Position numbers and translations under genes: made by a program. Below are positions 1 through 5,698 of a DNA stretch of 6,093 bases, one piece after another (within the stretch, counting starts at the first letter, position 1; each line of letters starts with the position of its first letter). Source of the stretch: Ilumatobacteraceae bacterium (lineage in GTDB: Bacteria > Actinomycetota > Acidimicrobiia > Acidimicrobiales > Ilumatobacteraceae); assembly GCA_025456105.1 (NCBI GenBank), contig JALOLG010000126.1, forward strand, positions 1 through 6,093, given 5' to 3'. A model generated the notes under the pieces. It was given only the letters and a program-made list of their open reading frames with translations, searched no databases and had not been told where the DNA came from.

Positions 1-2263
1 CGAGGTGCTCGTCATCGCGGCCGCGCTCTCGATCCAGGACCCGCGCGAGCGGCCGCTCGACGACCGCCAGCGGGCCGACCAGCTGCACCGCCGGTTCGAC
101 GTGCCCGGCTCCGACCTCCTGTCGATCGTGGCGCTGTGGGACCACCTGCGCGAGCAGCAGCGACAGCTGTCGTCGAACCAGTTCCGCCGCCTCTGCAAGG
201 CCGAGCACCTGCATCACGTGCGGGTGCGCGAGTGGCACGACCTGTACAGCCAGCTCCGTCGAGTGGCGGGCGAGGTGGGCATCCGGCCTGGCACCGACGC
301 GGCGCACCCCGACCACGTCCACCGAGCCGTCCTCGCCGGCTTCGTCTCGCACGTCGGCATGCGCGTGGGTGAGACGCGCACGTTCCGCGGCGTGCGCGGC
401 ACGTCGTTCGTCATCGGCGGTGGATCGGTGCTCGCGAGGCGTCCGCCGACGTGGGTCGTCGCCGCCGAGCTGGTGGAGACCGATCGGGTCCGGGCCCGGC
501 GGGTGGCCGCCATCCAGCCCGAGTGGGTCGAGCAGGTGGCGCCGCACCTGGTGTCGCGCTCGTACGGCGATCCGGTCTGGGATCAGCGCGGTGCTCGTGC
601 CGTCACCACCGAGACGGTCACGCTGTGGGGGCTGCCGATCGTGACGGGGCGCACGGTCGGGTACGACCGGGTCGACGTCGACGAGGCCCGTCGGATGTTC
701 GTCCGCCACGCGCTGGTGGCGGGCGAGTGGCGCACGCGGCACGCCTTCGTGCGGCGCAATGCCGAGCTGCGCGAGCGCGTGGGGCGCCTCGAGGCGAAGC
801 TGCGCCGCCGCGACCTGCTCGACGACGACGCGGTCGAGGCGTTCTACGACGCGCGCGTGGGTGCCGGTGTCGTCTCCGGTCGTCACTTCGACCGGTGGTG
901 GCGCGACCAGCGCGACGAGCACCTGCTCGATCTCACCGACGACCTCGTCGCCGGGGTCGGCGACGTGGCGGTCCGCTGGCCCGACGTGTGGCGCATCGGC
1001 GATCACGAGCTGCGGGTCTCGTACCGGTACGAGCCCGGCGAGCCGCTCGACGGCGTGACCGTCCACGTCCCGCTCGTCCTCGTCGGCTCGCTGCGCGCCG
1101 ACGAGCTCGACCGCCAGGTGCCCGGTGTGCGCCCCGAGCTGGTGGCGGCGCTGCTCCAGACGCTCCCCAAGGACCTGCGCCGCGAGCTGGTGCCGATGGC
1201 CGAGTCCGCCGCTGCTGTCTCCGCGCTCGTGCAGGAGCTCGACGGGCCGCTCCTGCCGGCCGTCGCCGAGGCGGTGCACGCAGCGACCGGGGTGCGCGTC
1301 CGGCCCGAGCAGCTCGATCTCGAGCGGGTGCCGCCGCACCTGCGCGTGCACGTGGTGGTCCACGACGTCGACGGGTCGGTGCTCGACGCCGGTACCGACG
1401 TGGTGGCGCTCCAGGAGCGCACCGCCCGCGCGGCCCGGCGGGCCCTGGTGGCGGCGGCGCCGCTGGCGGAGCGACGCGGCATCGTCGACTGGGACGTCGG
1501 GGCGATCCCGCGCCGGATCGTCGTCGAGGTGGGCGGTGTCAGCGTGGGCGCACACCCGGCGCTCGTCGACGACGGCGACTCGGTGTCGCTGCGGATCCTC
1601 ACCACACCCGCGCTCCAGGAGCGGGCGCACCGCGGTGGCGTCCGGCGGCTGCTGCTGCTCACGGCGGCGCCAGCTCCCTCGCCGCGTCGCGGGGCGCTCG
1701 CCCAGGAGTGCGCGGCCGCGGCGGTCGATCGGGTGCTCGTCGACGTCGACGAGCTGCCCTGGGACGCCGAGTCGTTCGAGCGGCTGCGGGCGGAGGTGCG
1801 CCGCCGGGCGCCGTCGATCGCGCGCGATGCGCTCGACGCCGCCGACGACGTGCTCGGCGCGGCCGAGCGGGCGCGCCACCTGCTGGCGCGAGTCACCGCT
1901 CCGTCGGCGCAGACCTCGGTGGTCGACGCCGAGGCGCACCTCGAGCGGCTCGTGGCACCGGGGTTCGTGGTGCGGGCGGGCACCCGGCGCCTGCCGGACC
2001 TGCGTCGCTACGTCGACGGCATCGTGCACCGGCTCGAGCGGCTGGAGGTGACCCGCGATCTGCGCCGCCTCGACGAGATCCGCCCGCTCGAGCAGCGCTG
2101 GGCCGCGCTGCGGCGCCGACCCGGCGTGGCCCCGGCCGAGCTCGCCGAGATCGGCTGGCAGCTCGAGGAGCTCCGCATGGCCACCTTCGCGCAGCCGCTC
2201 GGCGTGCACGGACCCGTGAGCGCCACCCGCATCGACCGCGCCCTGCGCACCCTCGAAGCCTGA
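1..2263 (+). CDS. hrpA: ATP-dependent RNA helicase HrpA, C-terminal part (5' end outside window)
   Basis: This is the C-terminal part of the large DEAH-box RNA helicase HrpA; the helicase core lies upstream of the window. The frame is open from base 2, so the GTG at 5 is internal, not the start. About 753 codons are present; E. coli HrpA is about 1300 residues long. Numbering from the GTG, residues 4-17 (IAAALSIQDPRERP) match the helicase-associated HA2 region, followed by the typical LSSNQFRRLCKAEHLHHVRVREWHDLY block at 55-81. Residues about 120-215 look like the OB-fold segment (RRPPTWVVAAELVET; TVTLWGLPIV). From there on it is the DUF3418 C-terminal domain, with RHFDRWWRDQ (293-302), VPGVRPELVAALLQTLPKDL (372-391), HPALVDDGDSVSLRI (517-531) and FAQPLGVHGPVSATRI (728-743). 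It ends in TGA with no frameshift. Family knowledge: HrpA unwinds structured RNA and in E. coli helps resolve stalled ribosomes. It converges on the Nudix gene. Confidence 0.95.
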   Translation, partial: EVLVIAAALSIQDPRERPLDDRQRADQLHRRFDVPGSDLLSIVALWDHLREQQRQLSSNQFRRLCKAEHLHHVRVREWHDLYSQLRRVAGEVGIRPGTDAAHPDHVHRAVLAGFVSHVGMRVGETRTFRGVRGTSFVIGGGSVLARRPPTWVVAAELVETDRVRARRVAAIQPEWVEQVAPHLVSRSYGDPVWDQRGARAVTTETVTLWGLPIVTGRTVGYDRVDVDEARRMFVRHALVAGEWRTRHAFVRRNAELRERVGRLEAKLRRRDLLDDDAVEAFYDARVGAGVVSGRHFDRWWRDQRDEHLLDLTDDLVAGVGDVAVRWPDVWRIGDHELRVSYRYEPGEPLDGVTVHVPLVLVGSLRADELDRQVPGVRPELVAALLQTLPKDLRRELVPMAESAAAVSALVQELDGPLLPAVAEAVHAATGVRVRPEQLDLERVPPHLRVHVVVHDVDGSVLDAGTDVVALQERTARAARRALVAAAPLAERRGIVDWDVGAIPRRIVVEVGGVSVGAHPALVDDGDSVSLRILTTPALQERAHRGGVRRLLLLTAAPAPSPRRGALAQECAAAAVDRVLVDVDELPWDAESFERLRAEVRRRAPSIARDALDAADDVLGAAERARHLLARVTAPSAQTSVVDAEAHLERLVAPGFVVRAGTRRLPDLRRYVDGIVHRLERLEVTRDLRRLDEIRPLEQRWAALRRRPGVAPAELAEIGWQLEELRMATFAQPLGVHGPVSATRIDRALRTLEA

Positions 2264-2279
2264 GGCCGCGGTGATCGGT

Positions 2280-2328
2280 GCTTTCGTGCTCTGGGAGGGT
2301 CGCCACGACCCTCCCAGAGCACGAAAGC
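2280..2328. terminator. Perfect 23-bp-arm hairpin between convergent genes, probable bidirectional terminator or dispersed palindrome
   Basis: Left arm 2280-2302 and right arm 2306-2328 are perfect reverse complements (23 bp) separated by a 3-nt loop (CCA, 2303-2305). The left arm contains CTTTCGTGCTCTGGGAGGG. It starts 17 nt after the hrpA stop and lies 50 nt beyond the Nudix stop, so either transcript would form it. There is no T-tract after the stem on either strand, so it is not a canonical intrinsic terminator. Actinobacterial terminators often lack the T-tract, which keeps the call plausible. The length and perfection of the stem also fit a dispersed palindromic element. Confidence 0.65.
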
Positions 2329-2329
2329 C

Positions 2330-2349
2330 GCGCGGAACGAGCTCCGCGC
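2330..2349. terminator. Second small GC hairpin in the convergent intergenic region
   Basis: GCGCGGA at 2330-2336 pairs with TCCGCGC at 2343-2349 around a 6-nt loop. It sits directly beside the 23-bp hairpin, making two tandem stem-loops. In the Nudix direction it is reached first, 28 nt after the stop codon. A 7-bp GC stem can occur by chance in DNA this GC-rich, so the role is uncertain. Confidence 0.3.
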
Positions 2350-2377
2350 AGGCTGCGGGCGCCCGAGGCGCTCGGCG

Positions 2378-2854
2378 TCAGCTCGTGAGCGATGCGCGCA
2401 CCAGCGGGTGCAGTGCGGTCCAGGAGGCGGCGAAGCCGGGGTGGAGCGGGTAGGTGTGCACCTCGTCGAGGTGGACCCACCGGACGGCCTCCGACTCGCC
2501 GTTGGCCTCGTGGGCGCCGGCGTCGCCGTGGGCGTGCGCGATCACGGTGTGGTAGCCCCAGTTGCCGTGGTCGTCGCTGTAGATCTCGCGCACGACGATC
2601 GACGCGACGTCGATGCCGGCCTCCTCGTGGGCCTCGCGAGCAGCGGCGGCCACGGGGTCCTCGTGGGAGTCCATCGCACCGCCGGGCAGCGCCCACGTGC
2701 CGCCGCCGTGGGTCCAGCCGGCCCGCAGCTGCAGCAGCACGTGCGGGTCGTCGAGGTCGAGTCGCACCAGGAGCAGCCCGGCGGCGCCGTGCAGGCCCCA
2801 GTGCGCGGCGCCGCACCGGCACGCCACCCAGCCGTCGCCGTCGCGGTGTCCCAT
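2378..2854 (-). CDS. Nudix hydrolase
   Basis: 158-residue protein starting at ATG 2854-2852 and ending in TGA. The Nudix box is complete: G59-x5-E65-x7-R73-E74-A75-x-E77-E78-x-G80-I81, within WALPGGAMDSHEDPVAAAAR and its continuation. In the family, the glutamates bind the divalent metal and the enzyme cleaves nucleoside diphosphates linked to a second moiety; the substrate cannot be told from this sequence. The N-terminus carries C12-x-C14-x3-H18 (ACRCGAAHWG), resembling a degenerate zinc-ribbon ahead of the Nudix fold (GAAGLLLVRL, 23-32). A longer open frame extends upstream to 3319, but the internal ATG fits the domain boundary and follows a leaderless promoter-like box at exactly 6 nt. 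It is the last gene of the minus-strand run, 20 nt after the lipoprotein stop. The role is probably nucleotide-pool housekeeping; this is inference. Confidence 0.9.
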   Translation of the reverse strand: MGHRDGDGWVACRCGAAHWGLHGAAGLLLVRLDLDDPHVLLQLRAGWTHGGGTWALPGGAMDSHEDPVAAAAREAHEEAGIDVASIVVREIYSDDHGNWGYHTVIAHAHGDAGAHEANGESEAVRWVHLDEVHTYPLHPGFAASWTALHPLVRASLTS

Positions 2855-2869
2855 GTCGTCAGTGTGGCA
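2855..2869 (-). promoter_or_regulatory. Leaderless extended -10 promoter candidate for the Nudix gene
   Basis: Read on the minus strand, TGC-CACACT is followed by 6 nt (GACGAC) and the ATG. This has the layout of an extended -10 (TGn + TAnnnT-like) with transcription starting at or next to the start codon. No Shine-Dalgarno is present in the 20-nt gap. The same box at the same distance precedes the lipoprotein gene, and a related one precedes the ligase gene. No good -35 is visible 17 nt upstream (TTCGTG). Confidence 0.5.
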
Positions 2870-2881
2870 GCGGGTCAGGCG
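2859..2881 (-). repeat. Intergenic repeat, copy B (22/23 identical to 3575-3597)
   Basis: On the minus strand this reads CGCC followed by TGACCCGCTGCCACACTGA. The first TGA is the stop codon of the lipoprotein gene. The only difference from copy A is one base (G versus T after CCC). It spans the end of the upstream gene and most of the 20-nt gap to the Nudix start. Confidence 0.8.
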
Positions 2882-3570
2882 GGCACGAACAGCACGTCGG
2901 TGAAGCCGTCGGACACGTTGCGGAGCCCGAGCACGAGCCCGTCGGCGGTGCACGCGTAGGTGGAGTCGTTGATGGGGAACTCGGCGAAGGCCTCCGCGAG
3001 CGCGCCCTGCGCGTCGATCGCCACGCCGTTCACGGTCACCTGCACCTCGAGCTGGTTGTCGACGTTGGTGGTGGTGAGCATGTCGCCGTCGACGGTGTAG
3101 GTGCCGCTGATCGTGCCGGTGAGCGACGCGTCGGACGCGACCCCGGCGAACGTGGCGGTGATGCCCCAGTCCTGGGGGGTCCAGCGGACGGTGCCGTCGG
3201 GGGTGAGCTCGAGCAGGACCTGGCCCCGGACCGTGATCGTGCCACCCGACGCGGCGCCGATGGCGTCGTAGAACTTCTGCAGCTCGGCGCTCGACCCGAT
3301 CCACGTGCCCTGCGGGCACGAGGCGGTGGCCGGCGGTGGTGCCGGCGCGGTGGTGGGCGCTGCGCTGGTGGCGGGCGCCTCCGTGGTGGGCGAGCTCGTG
3401 GGGGCCGGCTCGGTGGGGGCCGGCGTCGCGACGGGCTCGGTCGATGCCGACGTGGCGGCGGGCTCGATGCTCGATCCGTCCGACGACTCGTCGTCGCCAC
3501 CGCCGCAGGCCGCGAGCAGGAGGGCGGCGGCGATCGGCAGGGCGGCGAGGCGGGGTGACCAGCGGCGCAT
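2875..3570 (-). CDS. Secreted lipoprotein with Thr/Pro/Ala-rich linker, function unknown
   Basis: 231-residue protein from ATG 3570 to a TGA stop. The N-terminus is a lipoprotein signal peptide: basic MRRWSPR, hydrophobic 9-20, and lipobox L19-A20-A21-C22, followed by GGGDDESS. It should be lipidated at C22 and anchored to the outer face of the membrane. Residues about 35-83 form a low-complexity linker rich in Thr, Pro, Ala and Ser, typical of actinobacterial lipoproteins that reach across the cell wall. From about 85 to 231 there is one compact, probably all-beta domain (GTWIGSSAELQKF, ITVRGQVLLELTPDGTVRW, TGTISGTYTVDGDMLTT) with cysteines at 85 and 207 that could form a disulfide. The alternating strands recall small lipocalin-like domains, but I do not recognise a named family. 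It lies 20 nt downstream of the acyl-CoA ligase and 20 nt upstream of the Nudix gene. A lipid-related role would be speculation from the ligase neighbour. Confidence 0.85.
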   Translation of the reverse strand: MRRWSPRLAALPIAAALLLAACGGGDDESSDGSSIEPAATSASTEPVATPAPTEPAPTSSPTTEAPATSAAPTTAPAPPPATASCPQGTWIGSSAELQKFYDAIGAASGGTITVRGQVLLELTPDGTVRWTPQDWGITATFAGVASDASLTGTISGTYTVDGDMLTTTNVDNQLEVQVTVNGVAIDAQGALAEAFAEFPINDSTYACTADGLVLGLRNVSDGFTDVLFVPA

Positions 3571-3585
3571 GCCCTCAGTGTGGCA
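3571..3585 (-). promoter_or_regulatory. Leaderless extended -10 promoter candidate for the lipoprotein gene
   Basis: On the minus strand TGC-CACACT is followed by 6 nt (GAGGGC) and ATG, the same arrangement as at the Nudix gene. The GAGG next to the ATG is too close (2 nt) to act as a normal Shine-Dalgarno. The gene may therefore have its own leaderless transcript in addition to readthrough from the ligase gene. Confidence 0.5.
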
Positions 3586-3597
3586 GAGGGTCAGGCG
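3575..3597 (-). repeat. Intergenic repeat, copy A (22/23 identical to 2859-2881)
   Basis: On the minus strand this reads CGCC followed by TGACCCTCTGCCACACTGA. The first TGA is the stop of the acyl-CoA ligase gene. The conserved stretch covers the stop codon, the gap and the -10-like box. Both gaps are exactly 20 nt and agree at 17 of 20 positions. Confidence 0.8.
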
Positions 3598-5210
3598 CCC
3601 GTGCGCTCGATCGCGTGGGCGCGCAGCCCCCGGTAGTCGACCTTGCCGTTGGCGGCCCGCCCGATCGTCGGGACCACCACCAGCTCGCGTGGCGCCTTGT
3701 ACGCGGCGAGGTGCTCGGTGACGTGGGCCTTGACGTCGTCGAGCGTCACCTCGGCGTCGGGCGCGGTCTCGACCACCGCGCAGATCCGCTCCCCGAACCG
3801 CTCGTCGGGGAGACCGACCACCACGGCGTCGCGCACGGCCGGGTGGGTCTTGAGGACCTCCTCGACCTCCTCGGGGAACACCTTCTCACCACCGGTGTTG
3901 ATGCACACCGAGCCGCGACCGAGCAGCTTGATGGTGCCGTCGGCGTTCACCGTGGCGAAGTCGCCCGGGATGCTCCACCGCCGTCCCTCGATGGTGCGGA
4001 ACGTGGCGGCCGACTTGGCCTCGTCCTTGTAGTAGCCGATGGGCAGGAAGCCGCCGACGGCGATCTGGCCGATCTCGTCGCTGCCCGGCTCGACCCGCCG
4101 ACCGTCTTCGGTGAACACCGCGTTGTTGGGGCCGATCGCGAAGCGGGCCGTCTGCTCGGGTGCCCCGGCCACCGACACCGAGGCGCCCAGCCCGACGGCT
4201 TCGGACGACCCGAACGAGTCGAACAGCATCGCCTGGGGGAGGTGGCGGAGGAGGCCCTGCTTGTTCTCCTGGCTCCACATGACGCCCGAGGACGAGATGA
4301 GGTTCACCGACGACAGGTCGTAGCGCCCGGGGTTGGCGTCGAGGTGCTCGAGCATCGGACCGGCGAACGCCTGGCCGACGATGACCACGTTGGTGGCGCG
4401 CCGCCGCTCGATCGTCTGGAACAGGGCGGCGACGTCGAAGTGCCGCGGGTCGTCGAGCGAGACCACGGCGCCGCCGCCGATCATCGCGATGAGCGACGAG
4501 AACTGGCCCGTGCCGTGCATCAGCGGGCACGCGACGACCATCACGACCGAGGCCGCCGGGTCGGCCGGCAGGCGCTCGACGATCTCGTCGACCGAGGTTG
4601 CCGGGGGCACGCCGGTGATGGGGCTGCCGCCGGCACCGACCACGTTGAACAGGTCGTCCTGGCGCCACATGACGCCCTTGGGCATGCCGGTGGTGCCGCC
4701 GGTGTAGAGCAGCAGGAGGTCGTCGCCGCTGCGGCCCCACGCGGGCGCCGGGTGGGCGCCCGACACCACCGTCGTCTCGTACGGCGTCGCCCAGTCGGGC
4801 CGGGGCGATCCGTCGTCGACCACGAACCAGGCGCGCACCCGCGGCAGCTCGGTCCGGATCGCGTCGAGGAGCGGTGCGAAGCCGGCGTGGAACACGACGG
4901 CCTCGACGTCGGCGTTGTCGAACAGGTACCGGATCTCCTCGGGTCCGTAGCGGTAGTTGGTGTTCACCGGTGCCATCGCGACCTTGAAGGCCGCGACGAC
5001 GGTCTCGAGGTACTCCGGGCAGTTGTAGAGGTAGCAGGCCACCTTCGACTGGTGGCCGAGGCCGGCACCGAGGAACGCGGCCGCGAGCGCGTCGGCGCGT
5101 CGGTCGAAGTCGCCCCAGGTGACCACGCGCTCACCTTGGATCTGGCAGGGCCGGTCGGGGATCGCACGGGCGATCGCGTCGAACACATCGGCGAAGCTCC
5201 AGTCGGTCAC
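3591..5210 (-). CDS. FadD19-like acyl-CoA synthetase (AMP-binding acyl-CoA ligase)
   Basis: 539-residue adenylate-forming ligase starting at GTG 5210-5208, complete to TGA. It activates a carboxylic acid with ATP to an acyl-AMP and transfers it to CoA. Motifs run in order: phosphate-binding loop YTGGTTGMPKGV (169-180); PLMHGTGQ (229-236); DSFGSSEAVG (331-340) in place of the usual YGxTE; IPGDFA (414-419) with ribose-binding D417; hinge LGRGSVCINTGGEKVFPEEV (430-449); and NGKVDY (521-526) with catalytic K523. Length and motif wording (YTGGTTG.PKGVMWR, IPGD, GRGSV.IN.GGEKV.PEEVE) closely resemble mycobacterial FadD19-type ligases, which act on steroid side-chain acids. The true substrate here (long-chain, branched or steroid acid) is not determinable. 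The start fits the N-terminal domain and a leaderless promoter box 6 nt upstream. No other beta-oxidation gene lies in the window. The protein is probably cytoplasmic, with no signal peptide. Confidence 0.93.
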   Translation of the reverse strand: MTDWSFADVFDAIARAIPDRPCQIQGERVVTWGDFDRRADALAAAFLGAGLGHQSKVACYLYNCPEYLETVVAAFKVAMAPVNTNYRYGPEEIRYLFDNADVEAVVFHAGFAPLLDAIRTELPRVRAWFVVDDGSPRPDWATPYETTVVSGAHPAPAWGRSGDDLLLLYTGGTTGMPKGVMWRQDDLFNVVGAGGSPITGVPPATSVDEIVERLPADPAASVVMVVACPLMHGTGQFSSLIAMIGGGAVVSLDDPRHFDVAALFQTIERRRATNVVIVGQAFAGPMLEHLDANPGRYDLSSVNLISSSGVMWSQENKQGLLRHLPQAMLFDSFGSSEAVGLGASVSVAGAPEQTARFAIGPNNAVFTEDGRRVEPGSDEIGQIAVGGFLPIGYYKDEAKSAATFRTIEGRRWSIPGDFATVNADGTIKLLGRGSVCINTGGEKVFPEEVEEVLKTHPAVRDAVVVGLPDERFGERICAVVETAPDAEVTLDDVKAHVTEHLAAYKAPRELVVVPTIGRAANGKVDYRGLRAHAIERTGA

Positions 5211-5225
5211 GCCGCGACGGTAGCC
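5211..5225 (-). promoter_or_regulatory. Leaderless -10 promoter candidate for the acyl-CoA ligase gene
   Basis: On the minus strand GGC-TACCGT is followed by 6 nt (CGCGGC) and the GTG start. TACCGT fits TAnnnT, and the distance to the start matches the two downstream genes. There is no Shine-Dalgarno. The -35 position would fall inside the palindrome at 5233-5248 and is not a good match to TTGACA. Confidence 0.5.
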
Positions 5226-5232
5226 CTCAAGC

Positions 5233-5248
5233 GGATCGGCGCCGATCC
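5233..5248. promoter_or_regulatory. 16-bp perfect palindrome in the divergent promoter region, candidate operator
   Basis: GGATCGGCGCCGATCC reads identically on both strands. It lies in the 50-bp gap between the divergent acyl-CoA ligase (start 5210) and the lipoprotein/capA-like gene (start 5261), over the expected -35 region of the ligase promoter. The position and symmetry suit a dimeric repressor site, for example a TetR-type regulator as often found for fadD genes. No regulator gene is present in the window, so this is inference. Confidence 0.4.
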
Positions 5249-5260
5249 CGATGATCAGGG

Positions 5261-5698
5261 GTGCTCCGCCCGTCGGCCCTCGTGGGTCTCGCCGCGCTCG
5301 CCGCGGCCGTGCTCCCGGGCTGCCTCGCGGCCGAGGTGACCGGCCGCGCCACGTCGACGGACGCGACCCCGGTCGTGGTGGCGGTCGTCGACGAGGACGG
5401 CGCTCCGCTCACCGGTGCCTCGCTGCGGCTCGACGGGCGCACGGACGAGGTGCGCGTCGACGCCGAGGCCGTGGTCGAGCTGGATCAGCCGCGCACGGCG
5501 GTGGTGAGCGCCGACGGCTACCTCGACGAGCCGGTGGTGCTCTCACCCGCCGAGAGCGAGGTGGTCGTGCGCCTGCTGCGCCGCGTGGGTGCCGATGGAT
5601 CGCCACGCGTCACGATGCCGACGTCACGATGGTCAACCTCGAGACCGTCGTGGGCGACCTGCCCGAGAGCTCGGCGCTGCCGGGGAAGCGGTTCGTGA
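5261..5698 (+). CDS. Lipoprotein N-terminal half of a broken CapA-like gene (carboxypeptidase-regulatory-like domain)
   Basis: The 145-codon frame starts at GTG 5261. The ATG at 5251 is out of frame. Residues 1-21 look like a lipoprotein signal peptide with lipobox L18-P19-G20-C21. Residues about 36-107 form a small beta-sandwich resembling carboxypeptidase regulatory-like domains: VVVAVVDEDGAPLTGASLRL, then VVSADGYLDEPVVLSP and VVVRLLRR. After VTM (117-119) the sequence becomes Arg/Ser/Trp-rich (TSRWSTSRPSWATCPRARRC), typical of out-of-frame reading, and stops at 5698. From 5629 the overlapping +2-shifted frame encodes CapA-family sequence. From memory, actinobacterial CapA-like lipoproteins have this signal, beta-domain and metallophosphatase order in one chain. 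I therefore read this as the front half of a gene disrupted near 5611-5619, possibly a pseudogene or an assembly error. As an independent protein it would have a junk C-terminus. Confidence 0.6.
   Translation: MLRPSALVGLAALAAAVLPGCLAAEVTGRATSTDATPVVVAVVDEDGAPLTGASLRLDGRTDEVRVDAEAVVELDQPRTAVVSADGYLDEPVVLSPAESEVVVRLLRRVGADGSPRVTMPTSRWSTSRPSWATCPRARRCRGSGS
5608..5631 (+). repeat. 10-bp direct repeat at the frame break of the capA-like gene
   Basis: CGTCACGATG occurs at 5608-5617 and again at 5622-5631, 14 nt apart. The first copy encodes VTM at the end of the good upstream frame; the second encodes VTM in the good downstream frame (DADVTMVNLE). The frame break lies between or within the copies, which fits a deletion junction with microhomology. 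Confidence 0.75.

Noticed and set aside
1003..1983. Ser/Thr/Arg-rich minus-strand open frame inside hrpA
   Set aside because: Typical antisense shadow composition, with no recognisable motif.
451..2274. Long plus-strand open frame (607 codons) overlapping hrpA
   Set aside because: It encodes Arg/Ala/Gly-rich sequence with no domains and lies in another frame of a clear hrpA; a high-GC shadow frame.
2271..2453. 60-codon plus-strand frame starting just after hrpA
   Set aside because: It is a translation of the 23-bp hairpin and then antisense to the Nudix gene; its structure is better explained as an RNA/DNA palindrome.
2378..3319. Longer start for the Nudix gene (313 residues)
   Set aside because: The extra N-terminus is His/Arg-rich, overlaps the lipoprotein gene in another frame, and the internal ATG has a promoter-like box at the same spacing as its neighbours.
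3320..3466. Repetitive GGC/GGTGG-rich stretch as a DNA tandem repeat
   Set aside because: It encodes the Thr/Pro/Ala linker of the lipoprotein; there is no regular period.
3572..3590. Hairpin CCCTC...GAGGG in the ligase-lipoprotein gap
   Set aside because: Only 5 bp, and not preserved in the otherwise matching gap at 2855-2874, so pairing does not seem to be the conserved feature.
3336..5339. Long plus-strand open frame (667 codons) opposite the ligase and lipoprotein
   Set aside because: It is antisense to two well-supported genes and reads as low-complexity His/Asp/Arg/Gly sequence; a shadow of high-GC codon bias.
5590..5640. Programmed ribosomal frameshift joining the two capA-like halves
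   Set aside because: No slippery heptamer is seen and a frameshift would not restore the missing GDVM-type motif; a deletion or assembly error fits better.
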